Shown piece after piece: positions 7,025 to 13,912 of a stretch of DNA of 16,790 bases. Positions within the stretch are counted from its first letter, which is position 1. Every line of letters begins with the position of its first letter. Both the position numbers and the translations under genes were made by a program. The stretch is taken from the NCBI RefSeq assembly GCF_023229105.1, contig NZ_JALNZY010000046.1, forward strand, positions 1 to 16,790, written 5' to 3'. The notes under the pieces were generated by a model, which worked only from the letters and a program-made list of their open reading frames with translations, had not been told where the DNA came from and did no database searches. The stretch comes from Sulfurimonas sp. GTDB lineage: Bacteria; Campylobacterota; Campylobacteria; Campylobacterales; Sulfurimonadaceae.

Positions 7025-8521
7025 TTGCGCTGTTTACTGTTTCTGATTTTATCACTTAATCTTTTTGCTTCAACGCTTCATTTAGCAACATCGGCTAATC
7101 CCTCACGGCTCAATCCCATACTCGCAACCGATTCAAGCTCTTCAGAGATTACCGGTTTTTTATTTAACGGACTTGTAAAGTACGATAAAGATTTATCAAC
7201 AATCATAGGAGATTTGGCAGAGGAGTTTACTTTTGAAGATGAAAAAACACTCCTTTTTAAACTCCGTAAAAATGTAAAGTGGCATGATGGAAAAGACTTT
7301 ACTTCAAAGGATGTCCTATTTACCTATGAGGTTCTTATATCATCGAAAATAAGCTCCCCTTATAGCTCTAATTTTCGTTTTGTTGAGAGTGTTGAAGCGG
7401 TTGATACATGGAGTGTAAGAGTAAAATATAAGCAACCATACTTTAAAGCATTAGAGACATGGATGATGGGTATTTTACCGGAGCATATTTTAAGAGATGA
7501 GCAAAATTTGATGAACTCCTCTTTTAATACAAATCCCATAGGTACGGGTGCATATAAACTTTACCAGCTTGAGCACTCAAAAAATATTATTCTTAAAGCA
7601 TATGATGAGTATTTTGAGGGCAGGGCAAAGATTGATACGATTTCGTTTCATGTTATAGCTGACCCCATGACGCGCTTTTTGATGCTAAAATCCTCCGCTT
7701 TAGATGTTGGAAGCATAGAGCCTATGCAGTATGAAAAACAGCTAAGTAGTGATTTTTTTAAAAAATTTAATATCTATGAAAATATCTCACAATCCTATAC
7801 CTACCTAGGGTTCAATCTGCGCTTAGAGAAGTTTCAAAATCCAAAAGTAAGAGAGGCGCTCTCCTTGGCGATTGACAGAAAAGAGCTAGTAGATATTCTT
7901 TTTTTTGGTCATGCAAAGGTTTGCACAGGACCTTTTTTGCCGGGAACAAAAGCATTTAATGAGAGCGTTAAAGCACCAACGCAAAATATACAAAAGGCGA
8001 AAGAACTTTTAAAGGAGGTGGGATACGACGAAGCTAATCCCTTTACCTTTGAGATAGTAACCTCAAATGCTAGCGAGATAAGACCTTATGCTGCTCAGAT
8101 ACTTCAGCATCAGCTTAAAAAATCGGGTGTGATTGTAACACTTCGCGTTATGGAGTGGCAAGCCTTTTTAAATATGGTAGTTTTCCCACATAAGTTTGAG
8201 AGTGTGCTGCTTGGATGGGGACTCTCCCCTACACCCGACCCCTATATGTTTTGGCATAGCGACAACGATAAACAGGGGGGATTTAACCTCGTAGGGTATC
8301 ACAACCTCAAAATAAATAAAATGATTGAGGATTCTCAGAGCATAATCGACGGCGAAAAACTATCAGTTATGTGGAGAGAGATGTTTAAGATTATAACAGA
8401 TGAAAATCCGTATCTTTTTTTATATATTCCAAACGCAATTACAACACTTAACAAAGAGATAAAAAACATAGAACCAGCTCCCAGCGGAATTTGGCATAAC
8501 TACATAAAATGGGAGAAATAA
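7025..8521 (+). CDS. Periplasmic extracellular solute-binding protein, family 5 (OppA/DppA-like)
   Basis: This 498-residue protein has a short signal peptide (MRCLLFLILSLNLFA, cleavage near 15) and the family-5 fold seen in peptide, dipeptide and nickel binding proteins of ABC importers. Visible family motifs are PSRLNPILATDSSSSEI near the mature N-terminus, WHDGKDFTSKDVLFTYEVL, NPIGTGAYKL, NPKVREALSLAIDRKEL and the C-terminal LGWGLSPTPDPYMFWHS. The start is TTG with AGAGG four bases upstream, and no ATG fits. No permease or ATPase genes are nearby, so it either serves a transporter encoded elsewhere or has a different role. The ligand cannot be deduced. The phosphatase gene begins two bases after its start-adjacent stop, so the two are one operon. 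Cys3 is not in a lipobox. Confidence 0.85.
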   Translation: MRCLLFLILSLNLFASTLHLATSANPSRLNPILATDSSSSEITGFLFNGLVKYDKDLSTIIGDLAEEFTFEDEKTLLFKLRKNVKWHDGKDFTSKDVLFTYEVLISSKISSPYSSNFRFVESVEAVDTWSVRVKYKQPYFKALETWMMGILPEHILRDEQNLMNSSFNTNPIGTGAYKLYQLEHSKNIILKAYDEYFEGRAKIDTISFHVIADPMTRFLMLKSSALDVGSIEPMQYEKQLSSDFFKKFNIYENISQSYTYLGFNLRLEKFQNPKVREALSLAIDRKELVDILFFGHAKVCTGPFLPGTKAFNESVKAPTQNIQKAKELLKEVGYDEANPFTFEIVTSNASEIRPYAAQILQHQLKKSGVIVTLRVMEWQAFLNMVVFPHKFESVLLGWGLSPTPDPYMFWHSDNDKQGGFNLVGYHNLKINKMIEDSQSIIDGEKLSVMWREMFKIITDENPYLFLYIPNAITTLNKEIKNIEPAPSGIWHNYIKWEK

Positions 8522-8522
8522 T

Positions 8523-9161
8523 TTGATAATATTATTTGATTTAGACGGCACATTGATTGACTCTACAGAGGCAATTTTAGAGTCGTTTCACCACTCTTTT
8601 GATTTGCATAAACTCTTAAGAAAAGAGGATGAAGAGATAAAGTCACTCATAGGGTATCCGCTTGATATCATGTATGAAAATTTGGGAGTTGAGAAGAGTT
8701 TAATTTCCGAGATTATTACGACATACAAAGAACATTACAGAGATATCTCAACGCAAAAAACCCAGCTTTTGAAAAATGCAAAAGAGGCTGTAGAGTTGGC
8801 AAAAGAGTTTGCTACGCTTGGAATAGTAACTACAAAAACAGGAGAATACTCCAAAGTGTTAATGGAGCATTTTAATATCATGCATCACTTTGATGTTCTC
8901 ATCGGCAGAGAAGATGTTGTAAATCCAAAACCACATGCGGAGCCTATAATGAAAGCTTTGGAGAAATTAGATACTAAAAATAAAGAGATATGGATGATTG
9001 GAGATACAAAATTAGATCTCATAGCAGCTCAAGGCGCAAATGTAAATTCTATTGGAGTTTTGAGTGGTTATGACAAGGCCCAAACATTAAAAATGTTCAC
9101 AAATGTTATACTTAATGATGCTCTAGAAGCCGCTGTGTACTTGCAAAAGAGGAAAAAATAA
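8523..9161 (+). CDS. HAD-superfamily phosphatase (phosphoglycolate phosphatase-like)
   Basis: This 212-residue cytoplasmic protein has all four HAD motifs: DLDGTLIDS (6-14; nucleophile D6 and general acid D8), motif II Thr in IVTTKT (101-106), K136 in NPKPHAEP, and GDTKLDLIAA (160-169; D161 and D165 bind magnesium). A helical cap of about 70 residues follows motif I, as in the Gph/PpaX/pyrophosphatase branch. It could hydrolyse phosphoglycolate or another small phosphate ester; substrate specificity cannot be read from these motifs. The start is TTG, with GGAG 7 bases upstream inside the end of the preceding gene, from which it is separated by one base. From memory, a hydrolase of this kind precedes the pyruvate oxidoreductase gene in C. 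jejuni too. Confidence 0.85.
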   Translation: MIILFDLDGTLIDSTEAILESFHHSFDLHKLLRKEDEEIKSLIGYPLDIMYENLGVEKSLISEIITTYKEHYRDISTQKTQLLKNAKEAVELAKEFATLGIVTTKTGEYSKVLMEHFNIMHHFDVLIGREDVVNPKPHAEPIMKALEKLDTKNKEIWMIGDTKLDLIAAQGANVNSIGVLSGYDKAQTLKMFTNVILNDALEAAVYLQKRKK

Positions 9162-9281
9162 CACACTTTTCTTAGTTCTTAAAAAAGAATAAACTGTCAA
9201 GCTGTATTTAAGAGCAACTTGTCTAAAATAAGGGTAAAACAGAATAGATGGTTTTTGTATATTAATTAAAAGGGAGAGTAT

Positions 9282-9839
9282 ATGCTAGAAATTAGATGGC
9301 ATAGTCGTGCCGGACAAGGGGCTGTTACCGGCGCTAAAGGTTTGGCCGATGTTATTTCTACTACTGGTAAAGAGGTGCAGGCGTTTGCATTTTATGGATC
9401 TGCAAAACGTGGAGCTGCAATGACTGCCTATAACCGTGTAGATGATAAGACAATTATGAATCATGAAAAATATATGATGCCTGATTACGTTTTTGTTATT
9501 GACCCTGCTTTGGCGATAACAACTGACGTTACGGTAAATCACAAAGATACTACAAAATATATAATTACTACTCATTTAAGCAAAGAGGAACTGCTTCAAG
9601 CTCAGCCGAAGTTGCAAGGCAAGGATGTTTATACTGTTGATTGTATAACAATTGCAAATGAAACTATCGGTCGTCCTATTCCAAATACACCGATGCTAGG
9701 GGCATTTATGAAAATTTCAGGAATGTATGATATCGAGTTTTTTAAAAATAGCATGAAAAGAATACTCGAAAAATTACCACAAAAGATTGTTGATGCAAAT
9801 ATGGTTGCAATTCAGCGAGCTTATGATGAAGTAAAGTAA
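9282..9839 (+). CDS. porC: Pyruvate:ferredoxin/flavodoxin oxidoreductase, gamma subunit
   Basis: This 185-residue subunit starts with MLEIRWHSRAGQGAVTGAKGLA, the gamma-subunit signature (RxHGRGGQG-like), and continues with FAFYGSAKRGAAMTAYNR. It is the first gene of porCDAB, which makes the complex that interconverts pyruvate with acetyl-CoA plus CO2 and a low-potential carrier. In a reverse-TCA autotroph it would run as pyruvate synthase. The gene order gamma-delta-alpha-beta matches the epsilonproteobacterial (H. pylori) type. AGGGAG is well placed before the ATG. The 120-bp gap upstream (9162-9281) must hold the promoter; TAAAAT at 9224-9229 and TATATT at 9258-9263 are weak candidates and I see no clear choice. 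Confidence 0.92.
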   Translation: MLEIRWHSRAGQGAVTGAKGLADVISTTGKEVQAFAFYGSAKRGAAMTAYNRVDDKTIMNHEKYMMPDYVFVIDPALAITTDVTVNHKDTTKYIITTHLSKEELLQAQPKLQGKDVYTVDCITIANETIGRPIPNTPMLGAFMKISGMYDIEFFKNSMKRILEKLPQKIVDANMVAIQRAYDEVK

Positions 9840-9846
9840 GGGGCTT

Positions 9847-10245
9847 ATGATGGCAAAAAAAGGATGGGATGAGTTTGAAATCGGAGCTATGCTTCGTACA
9901 TTCGACGGGAAGATAGACGATATAGCAGCAACGCGACAAGAAGATCGTGCATATTCACAAAATAGTTCTTATACTGCGAGTGTTGCCGATTGGAGATTGA
10001 TTAAGCCGATATTTAACAAAGATTACTGTATTGATTGTCAATTTTGCTGGGTATATTGTCCGGACGTTTCAATAATCTCAAGAGATAAAAAATTAATCGG
10101 CGTAGATATGGACCACTGTAAAGGGTGTGGAATTTGTGTTGAGGTTTGTCCTACAAACCCAAAATCACTTCTAATGTTCCCAGAACAAGCAGACGAAGAG
10201 ACAGAGATAGCTTCGTGGCCTAAAAAAGATGAGGAAGAAGCATAA
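9847..10245 (+). CDS. porD: Pyruvate:ferredoxin/flavodoxin oxidoreductase, delta subunit (2x[4Fe-4S] ferredoxin)
   Basis: This 132-residue electron-transfer subunit has two ferredoxin cluster motifs: CIDCQFCWVYCP (C61, C64, C67, C71) and CKGCGICVEVCP (C91, C94, C97, C101). Each cluster's fourth Cys is followed by Pro, as in bacterial 8Fe ferredoxins. A ~55-residue N-terminal extension, typical of the delta subunit, contains VADWRLIKPIFN just before the first cluster. Two consecutive ATGs (9847 and 9850) are possible starts; the second has better spacing from AAGG at the end of porC. It passes electrons between the clusters of the catalytic subunits and the soluble carrier. Its TAA overlaps the porA ATG by one base. 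Confidence 0.93.
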   Translation: MMAKKGWDEFEIGAMLRTFDGKIDDIAATRQEDRAYSQNSSYTASVADWRLIKPIFNKDYCIDCQFCWVYCPDVSIISRDKKLIGVDMDHCKGCGICVEVCPTNPKSLLMFPEQADEETEIASWPKKDEEEA

Positions 10246-11468
10246 TGGCATTTGATAAAATGGAATTAAGAGATATCGAAGTATGGGATGGAAATTTTGC
10301 TGCTGCTCAAGCAATGAGACAGGCTCAAATTGATGTTGTTGCAGCATATCCGATTACACCCTCAACTCCTATTGTTGAAGGGTATGCACAGTTTTTAGCT
10401 GATGGCTATATTGAGGGCGAATTTGTAATGGTTGAGTCTGAGCATGCTGCTATGAGTGGATGTATCGGCGCTGCTGCTGCAGGTGGACGCGTTGCTACTG
10501 CAACTTCATCTCAAGGTTTTGCACTGATGGTTGAAACTCTTTATCAAGCATCTGGAATGAGACTTCCAATTGTTTTGAATTTAGTAAATCGTGCACTTGC
10601 ATCACCGCTTAATGTTAACGGCGATCACTCAGACATGTATCTAGGTCGTGATAGTGGCTGGATACAATTTGATGCATACTCTCCGCAAGAAGCATATGAT
10701 TTAAATCTTATTGCTTTTAAAGTAGCAGAAGATCACGATATTAGACTTCCGGCAATGGTAAATCAGGATGGATTCTTAACCTCGCATACAGCACAAGGCT
10801 TAAAGCCGTTATCCGATGATGCTGCTTATGCTTTTGTTGGTGAGTTTAAGCCTATGAACGACATGCTCGATTTTGAGCATCCTGTAACGCATGGTGTACA
10901 AACAGAAGAAGATTGGCATTTTGAACATAAAGCACGTCAACATAACGACTTGATGGTAAAAGTTTTACCAAAAATCAAAGAGGTGTTTGCAGATTTTGAA
11001 AAAATTAGCGGTCGCAAATATAATCTTGTTGAAAAGTATGATATGGATGATGCTGATATCTGTGTTGTTTGTATGGGGAGCTCGGTTGAGACTGCTCGTG
11101 AAGTAGCATCAGAGATGAGAGCAAATGGTATTAAAGCCGGCGTGGTTGGAATTAGAGTATTAAGACCAATTCCGTTTTTTGAAATTATTGAAGCACTAAA
11201 AGATATAAAAGCAATAGCAGCACTTGATCGTTCATCTCCAAATGGTGCAGCGGGAATGCTTTTCAATGAAATAGCAGGAGCACTCTTTAATACAGACTCA
11301 AAAGCGCTTCTTTCAGGATATGTTTATGGACTAGGCGGGCGTGATTTAACAAAAGCTCATTTAGTAGCTCTTTTTAAAGAACTTCAAGCAAATGCAGATG
11401 CCGGTAAAATAACTACACAATTACAACAATTTATCGGTGTTCGCGGACCGAAATTAGCGTATTTATAA
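10245..11468 (+). CDS. porA: Pyruvate:ferredoxin/flavodoxin oxidoreductase, alpha subunit
   Basis: This 407-residue subunit contains the pyruvate-binding motif AAYPITPSTPIVEGYA (33-48), the conserved acidic loop VESEHAAMSGCIGAAAAGGR (63-82), TSSQGF (87-92) and NGDHSDMYLGRD (125-136). The C-terminal domain after about 260 has the Rossmann-like segment of alpha subunits (VCMGSSVETAREVASEM, VGIRVLRPIPF). With beta it forms the thiamine-diphosphate active site, where pyruvate is decarboxylated and acetyl-CoA released. TAATG overlap with porD indicates translational coupling. All of this is standard for the family, with full length and no broken motif. Confidence 0.95.
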   Translation: MAFDKMELRDIEVWDGNFAAAQAMRQAQIDVVAAYPITPSTPIVEGYAQFLADGYIEGEFVMVESEHAAMSGCIGAAAAGGRVATATSSQGFALMVETLYQASGMRLPIVLNLVNRALASPLNVNGDHSDMYLGRDSGWIQFDAYSPQEAYDLNLIAFKVAEDHDIRLPAMVNQDGFLTSHTAQGLKPLSDDAAYAFVGEFKPMNDMLDFEHPVTHGVQTEEDWHFEHKARQHNDLMVKVLPKIKEVFADFEKISGRKYNLVEKYDMDDADICVVCMGSSVETAREVASEMRANGIKAGVVGIRVLRPIPFFEIIEALKDIKAIAALDRSSPNGAAGMLFNEIAGALFNTDSKALLSGYVYGLGGRDLTKAHLVALFKELQANADAGKITTQLQQFIGVRGPKLAYL

Positions 11469-11478
11469 GGAGAAAACT

Positions 11479-12435
11479 ATGAGTGAAATGAAAAAAATAA
11501 AAAACTTAAAAGAGTTTTCGACATCGGCTGACCGTTTTGAGGGAGCTAATCTTTTATGCCCTGGTTGTGCACACTCGATTATCGTTCGTGAAGTATTAAA
11601 TGCTACGAATGATGACTTAATACTTTCAGCATCTACAGGATGTTTGGAGGTTTGTACGGCGGTTTACCCATACACCTCATGGGATGCATCTTGGATTCAT
11701 ATCGGGTTTGAAAATAGCTCAACTGCAGTGGCAGGTGCTGAGAGCATGTATAAAGCGTTAAAGAAAAAAGGACGCTTAAAGCAACCAGATCGCAACCCTA
11801 AATTTGTCTCTTTTGCAGGAGACGGGGCTTCGTATGATATCGGTTTTCAATGGATATCAGGATGTATGGAACGTGGGCATAACATTATGCATATCGTACT
11901 AGATAATGAAGTCTATGCAAATACAGGGGGTCAGAGATCTTCCTCTACTCCTATAGGATCCTCTGCTACAACATCACCGGCAGGTCGTGTTAGCTATGGA
12001 GAAAAAAGAAATAAAAAAGATATCGTTTCAATTATGGCTGCTCACAATATTCCATATGTTGCACAAGTTGCTCCAAATAAATGGAAAGATATGGTGAAGA
12101 AGATTCAACACGGTTTTGCAGTTGAGGGACCGGTATTTATAAATGCTGTTTCGCCATGTACAACAGAGTGGAAGTTCGACCCTAAAGATACTATGAATAT
12201 AGCTGATTTAGCGACTGACTCTTTAGTGTTTCCACTATATGAGATAATCGATGGACATGAATTAAATATTACATATAGACCTAAAAACATTGTTCCTGTT
12301 GAGGAATACTTAGCAGCTCAAGGACGCTTTAAGCATCTTTTTAAAGATGAGTATAAGTACCTAATTAAAGAGTGGCAAGAGAGAGTAGATGAAAAATGGG
12401 CGTACTTGCAACGCCGCGAAGAGGCTCGCGTTTAA
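11479..12435 (+). CDS. porB: Pyruvate:ferredoxin/flavodoxin oxidoreductase, beta subunit (thiamine diphosphate)
   Basis: This 318-residue subunit binds thiamine diphosphate and the catalytic-core [4Fe-4S] cluster. The magnesium/ThDP motif is GDGASYDIGFQ (114-124) through DNEVYANTGGQ (142-152). Candidate cluster cysteines are C27 and C30 (LLCPGCAHS), C55 and C59 (STGCLEVC) and C227 (SPCTTEW). A clear AAGGAG lies 6 bases before the ATG, 10 bp after porA. It is the last gene of the por operon and faces cheR across a 114-bp gap that holds a palindromic element. A string of charged residues at the C-terminus (QERVDEKWAYLQRREEARV) is typical of this subunit. Confidence 0.95.
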   Translation: MSEMKKIKNLKEFSTSADRFEGANLLCPGCAHSIIVREVLNATNDDLILSASTGCLEVCTAVYPYTSWDASWIHIGFENSSTAVAGAESMYKALKKKGRLKQPDRNPKFVSFAGDGASYDIGFQWISGCMERGHNIMHIVLDNEVYANTGGQRSSSTPIGSSATTSPAGRVSYGEKRNKKDIVSIMAAHNIPYVAQVAPNKWKDMVKKIQHGFAVEGPVFINAVSPCTTEWKFDPKDTMNIADLATDSLVFPLYEIIDGHELNITYRPKNIVPVEEYLAAQGRFKHLFKDEYKYLIKEWQERVDEKWAYLQRREEARV

Positions 12436-12458
12436 AAAGCGTTTATCTTCGGCGCATC

Positions 12459-12517
12459 TTGCACAAAACTAGCCCGCTCGGCGTACTACAGTACGCAATC
12501 GGGCTAGTTTTGCACAA
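12459..12517. repeat. 59-bp palindromic MITE/REP-like element with 8-bp flanking direct repeats
   Basis: Two direct copies of TTGCACAA (12459-12466 and 12510-12517) flank a 43-bp core. The core has perfect 10-bp terminal inverted repeats, AACTAGCCCG (12467-12476) and CGGGCTAGTT (12500-12509). Inside is a second inverted repeat GCGTACT-AC-AGTACGC (12481-12496). If the As and Ts of the direct repeats are included, the outer stem reaches 13 bp. The core is distinctly richer in G+C than its surroundings. It lies between convergent porB and cheR, with no T-run directly after it on either strand, so a simple intrinsic terminator is not the best reading. A small non-autonomous insertion or REP-like element is my inference. 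Confidence 0.55.
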
Positions 12518-12549
12518 TCTACACCAAATCTAAAACTTTTTCTTTTTTT

Positions 12550-13326
12550 TTAAAATAGGTCTGCGTGACCGAAAAAAATTTCTTGATTTGGATTTTTTCT
12601 TAAACTCTCTAAAATCTCTTTTGCCCTGTTTTTTGTCTCTTTATCAAAGTAGATGAGCATATTTCTTGAAAATATAAAGTCAAATTTTCCAATTGTTATA
12701 AATGAGGGATCAAATAGGTTGAGGACTTTAAAGGTGACTTGCGATTTAACACTCTCTTTTAAAATATACACAGAATCATCTTTGAGAAAATATTTTTCAA
12801 TTATTTCGGGAGTTAGATTACGCATATTTCTTGCTTTATAAATGGCATCTTTAGCTTTGCTTGTGGCATCATGGTTGATATCTATGCCTGTAATATGAAA
12901 ACGATTATGCGCCACGCCTGCCTCAAGCAACGCAATAGCAATCCCATACGGCTCCTCTCCTGTGGCAGATGGAGCGCATAAAATAGTTACCTCTTTAGCC
13001 GCATCTTTTACAAGCCCTACTAGCTCTTGTATCTGCTTAAACTCTCTATAAAAAAATGTTTCATTTGTTGTGAGAGTATCTATGAGAGCTTGTTTTAACT
13101 CCCTGTTATGCTCTATTAGTTTAAGAAGCTCTAAAAATGAGTATATATTTCTTTGTTTGCAAAATGTAGTTACTTTATTTTGTAAAATTGAGATTTGCTT
13201 GTCAAAGGTTACTCCTGTTTCACTTTTAAAATACTCCGCTATGGGTATTATATTTGTGTAATCTTCAACTATGTTTTGAATATGTTCACTCTCTACGTTG
13301 CCTCTTTTTTTAAAAAAACTAAACAT
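12550..13326 (-). CDS. cheR: Chemotaxis protein methyltransferase CheR
   Basis: This 258-residue S-adenosylmethionine-dependent enzyme methylates glutamates on chemoreceptors during adaptation. The CheR N-terminal helical domain covers about 15-85 and includes TTNETFFYRE (88-97), which resembles the receptor-recognition segment. The methyltransferase domain has the SAM loop LCAPSATGEEPYGIAIALL (115-133), an acidic GIDINHDA (152-159) and the family motif FIFSRNMLIYFDKET. The ATG shares one base with the TAA of cheB (TAATG), with GGAG 11 bases upstream, so expression is coupled. Length is somewhat shorter than E. coli CheR (286 residues), mainly at the ends. The receptor whose C-terminus lies at 16648-16790 ends in LETFRT and lacks the enteric NWETF tether. 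Confidence 0.93.
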   Translation of the reverse strand: MFSFFKKRGNVESEHIQNIVEDYTNIIPIAEYFKSETGVTFDKQISILQNKVTTFCKQRNIYSFLELLKLIEHNRELKQALIDTLTTNETFFYREFKQIQELVGLVKDAAKEVTILCAPSATGEEPYGIAIALLEAGVAHNRFHITGIDINHDATSKAKDAIYKARNMRNLTPEIIEKYFLKDDSVYILKESVKSQVTFKVLNLFDPSFITIGKFDFIFSRNMLIYFDKETKNRAKEILESLRKNPNQEIFFGHADLF

Positions 13327-13904
13327 TAGCTACAAAACTCCACAATTTTATTTTTGATATAAAGAGTATCTCCTATTTCGATACCCTCTATCTCTTTTCT
13401 TGCTCTACTTGGCATGCCATCCACTATAGCGCTTTGACTATCTTGGGTAATTGTTTTAGCTCCTCTAAGGGAGAGTTGTTTACACCCCTCGACGCCATCG
13501 TCTCCAATTCCCGTAAGTATAACACCTAGTATCTCAATATTTTTTGTATAGTAAGCTAGGGAGTTAAAGATAGTATTGATATCGGGATTATATTTATGGT
13601 TTTGCGATGGCTCGATACTAAAGAGAAGTCTATCTTTATCCATTGAAACAGAGGTGCTTCCATGGCAAAGATATATTTTTGTACTCTCTATGGCATCATT
13701 GTCCTTTGCCATAATAATACTATTTGTGCTAAGGCTTTGGAGCCTTTTTGCAAAGCTGGGTATAAATTCAAGAGACATATGCTGAGCAATAATCACTGTT
13801 GTGTTGTTGAGTATAGGAAGCGAGCGGATTATTTTTTCTATCTGCCCCGGTCCACCAGTTGATGCACCTATAATAACTATTTTTTTGGGAACGGTTGCAC
13901 TCAA
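13326..13904 (-). CDS. cheB: Receiver-less chemotaxis methylesterase CheB (catalytic domain only)
   Basis: This 192-residue protein is the CheB esterase/deamidase domain alone. The serine-hydrolase triad is recognisable as S15 (IGASTGGPG), H42 (IIAQHMS) and D136 (TGIGDDG). Other landmarks are the P-rich linker after S15 and SAIVDGMP (158-165). There is no N-terminal response-regulator domain, so activation by CheA phosphotransfer is not expected; this is also known for Campylobacter jejuni CheB. The start is a TTG preceded by AGGTG five bases upstream; no in-frame ATG fits before the IVIIGAS strand. It begins 8 bp after the upstream GGDEF-EAL gene and overlaps cheR by one base, so it belongs to the same operon. 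Confidence 0.92.
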   Translation of the reverse strand: MSATVPKKIVIIGASTGGPGQIEKIIRSLPILNNTTVIIAQHMSLEFIPSFAKRLQSLSTNSIIMAKDNDAIESTKIYLCHGSTSVSMDKDRLLFSIEPSQNHKYNPDINTIFNSLAYYTKNIEILGVILTGIGDDGVEGCKQLSLRGAKTITQDSQSAIVDGMPSRARKEIEGIEIGDTLYIKNKIVEFCS

Positions 13905-13912
13905 GTAAGCAC

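Noticed and set aside
9285..9575. 96-codon minus-strand frame inside porC
   Set aside because: Antisense to the strongly conserved porC N-terminus, with no recognisable domain.
10937..11266. 109-codon minus-strand frame inside porA
   Set aside because: Antisense to the conserved porA C-terminal domain; open by codon bias only.
12535..12552. T-rich tract after the palindromic element as the tail of an intrinsic terminator for porB
   Set aside because: The run starts about 20 bases after the stem ends, too far for an intrinsic terminator, and overlaps the end of cheR.
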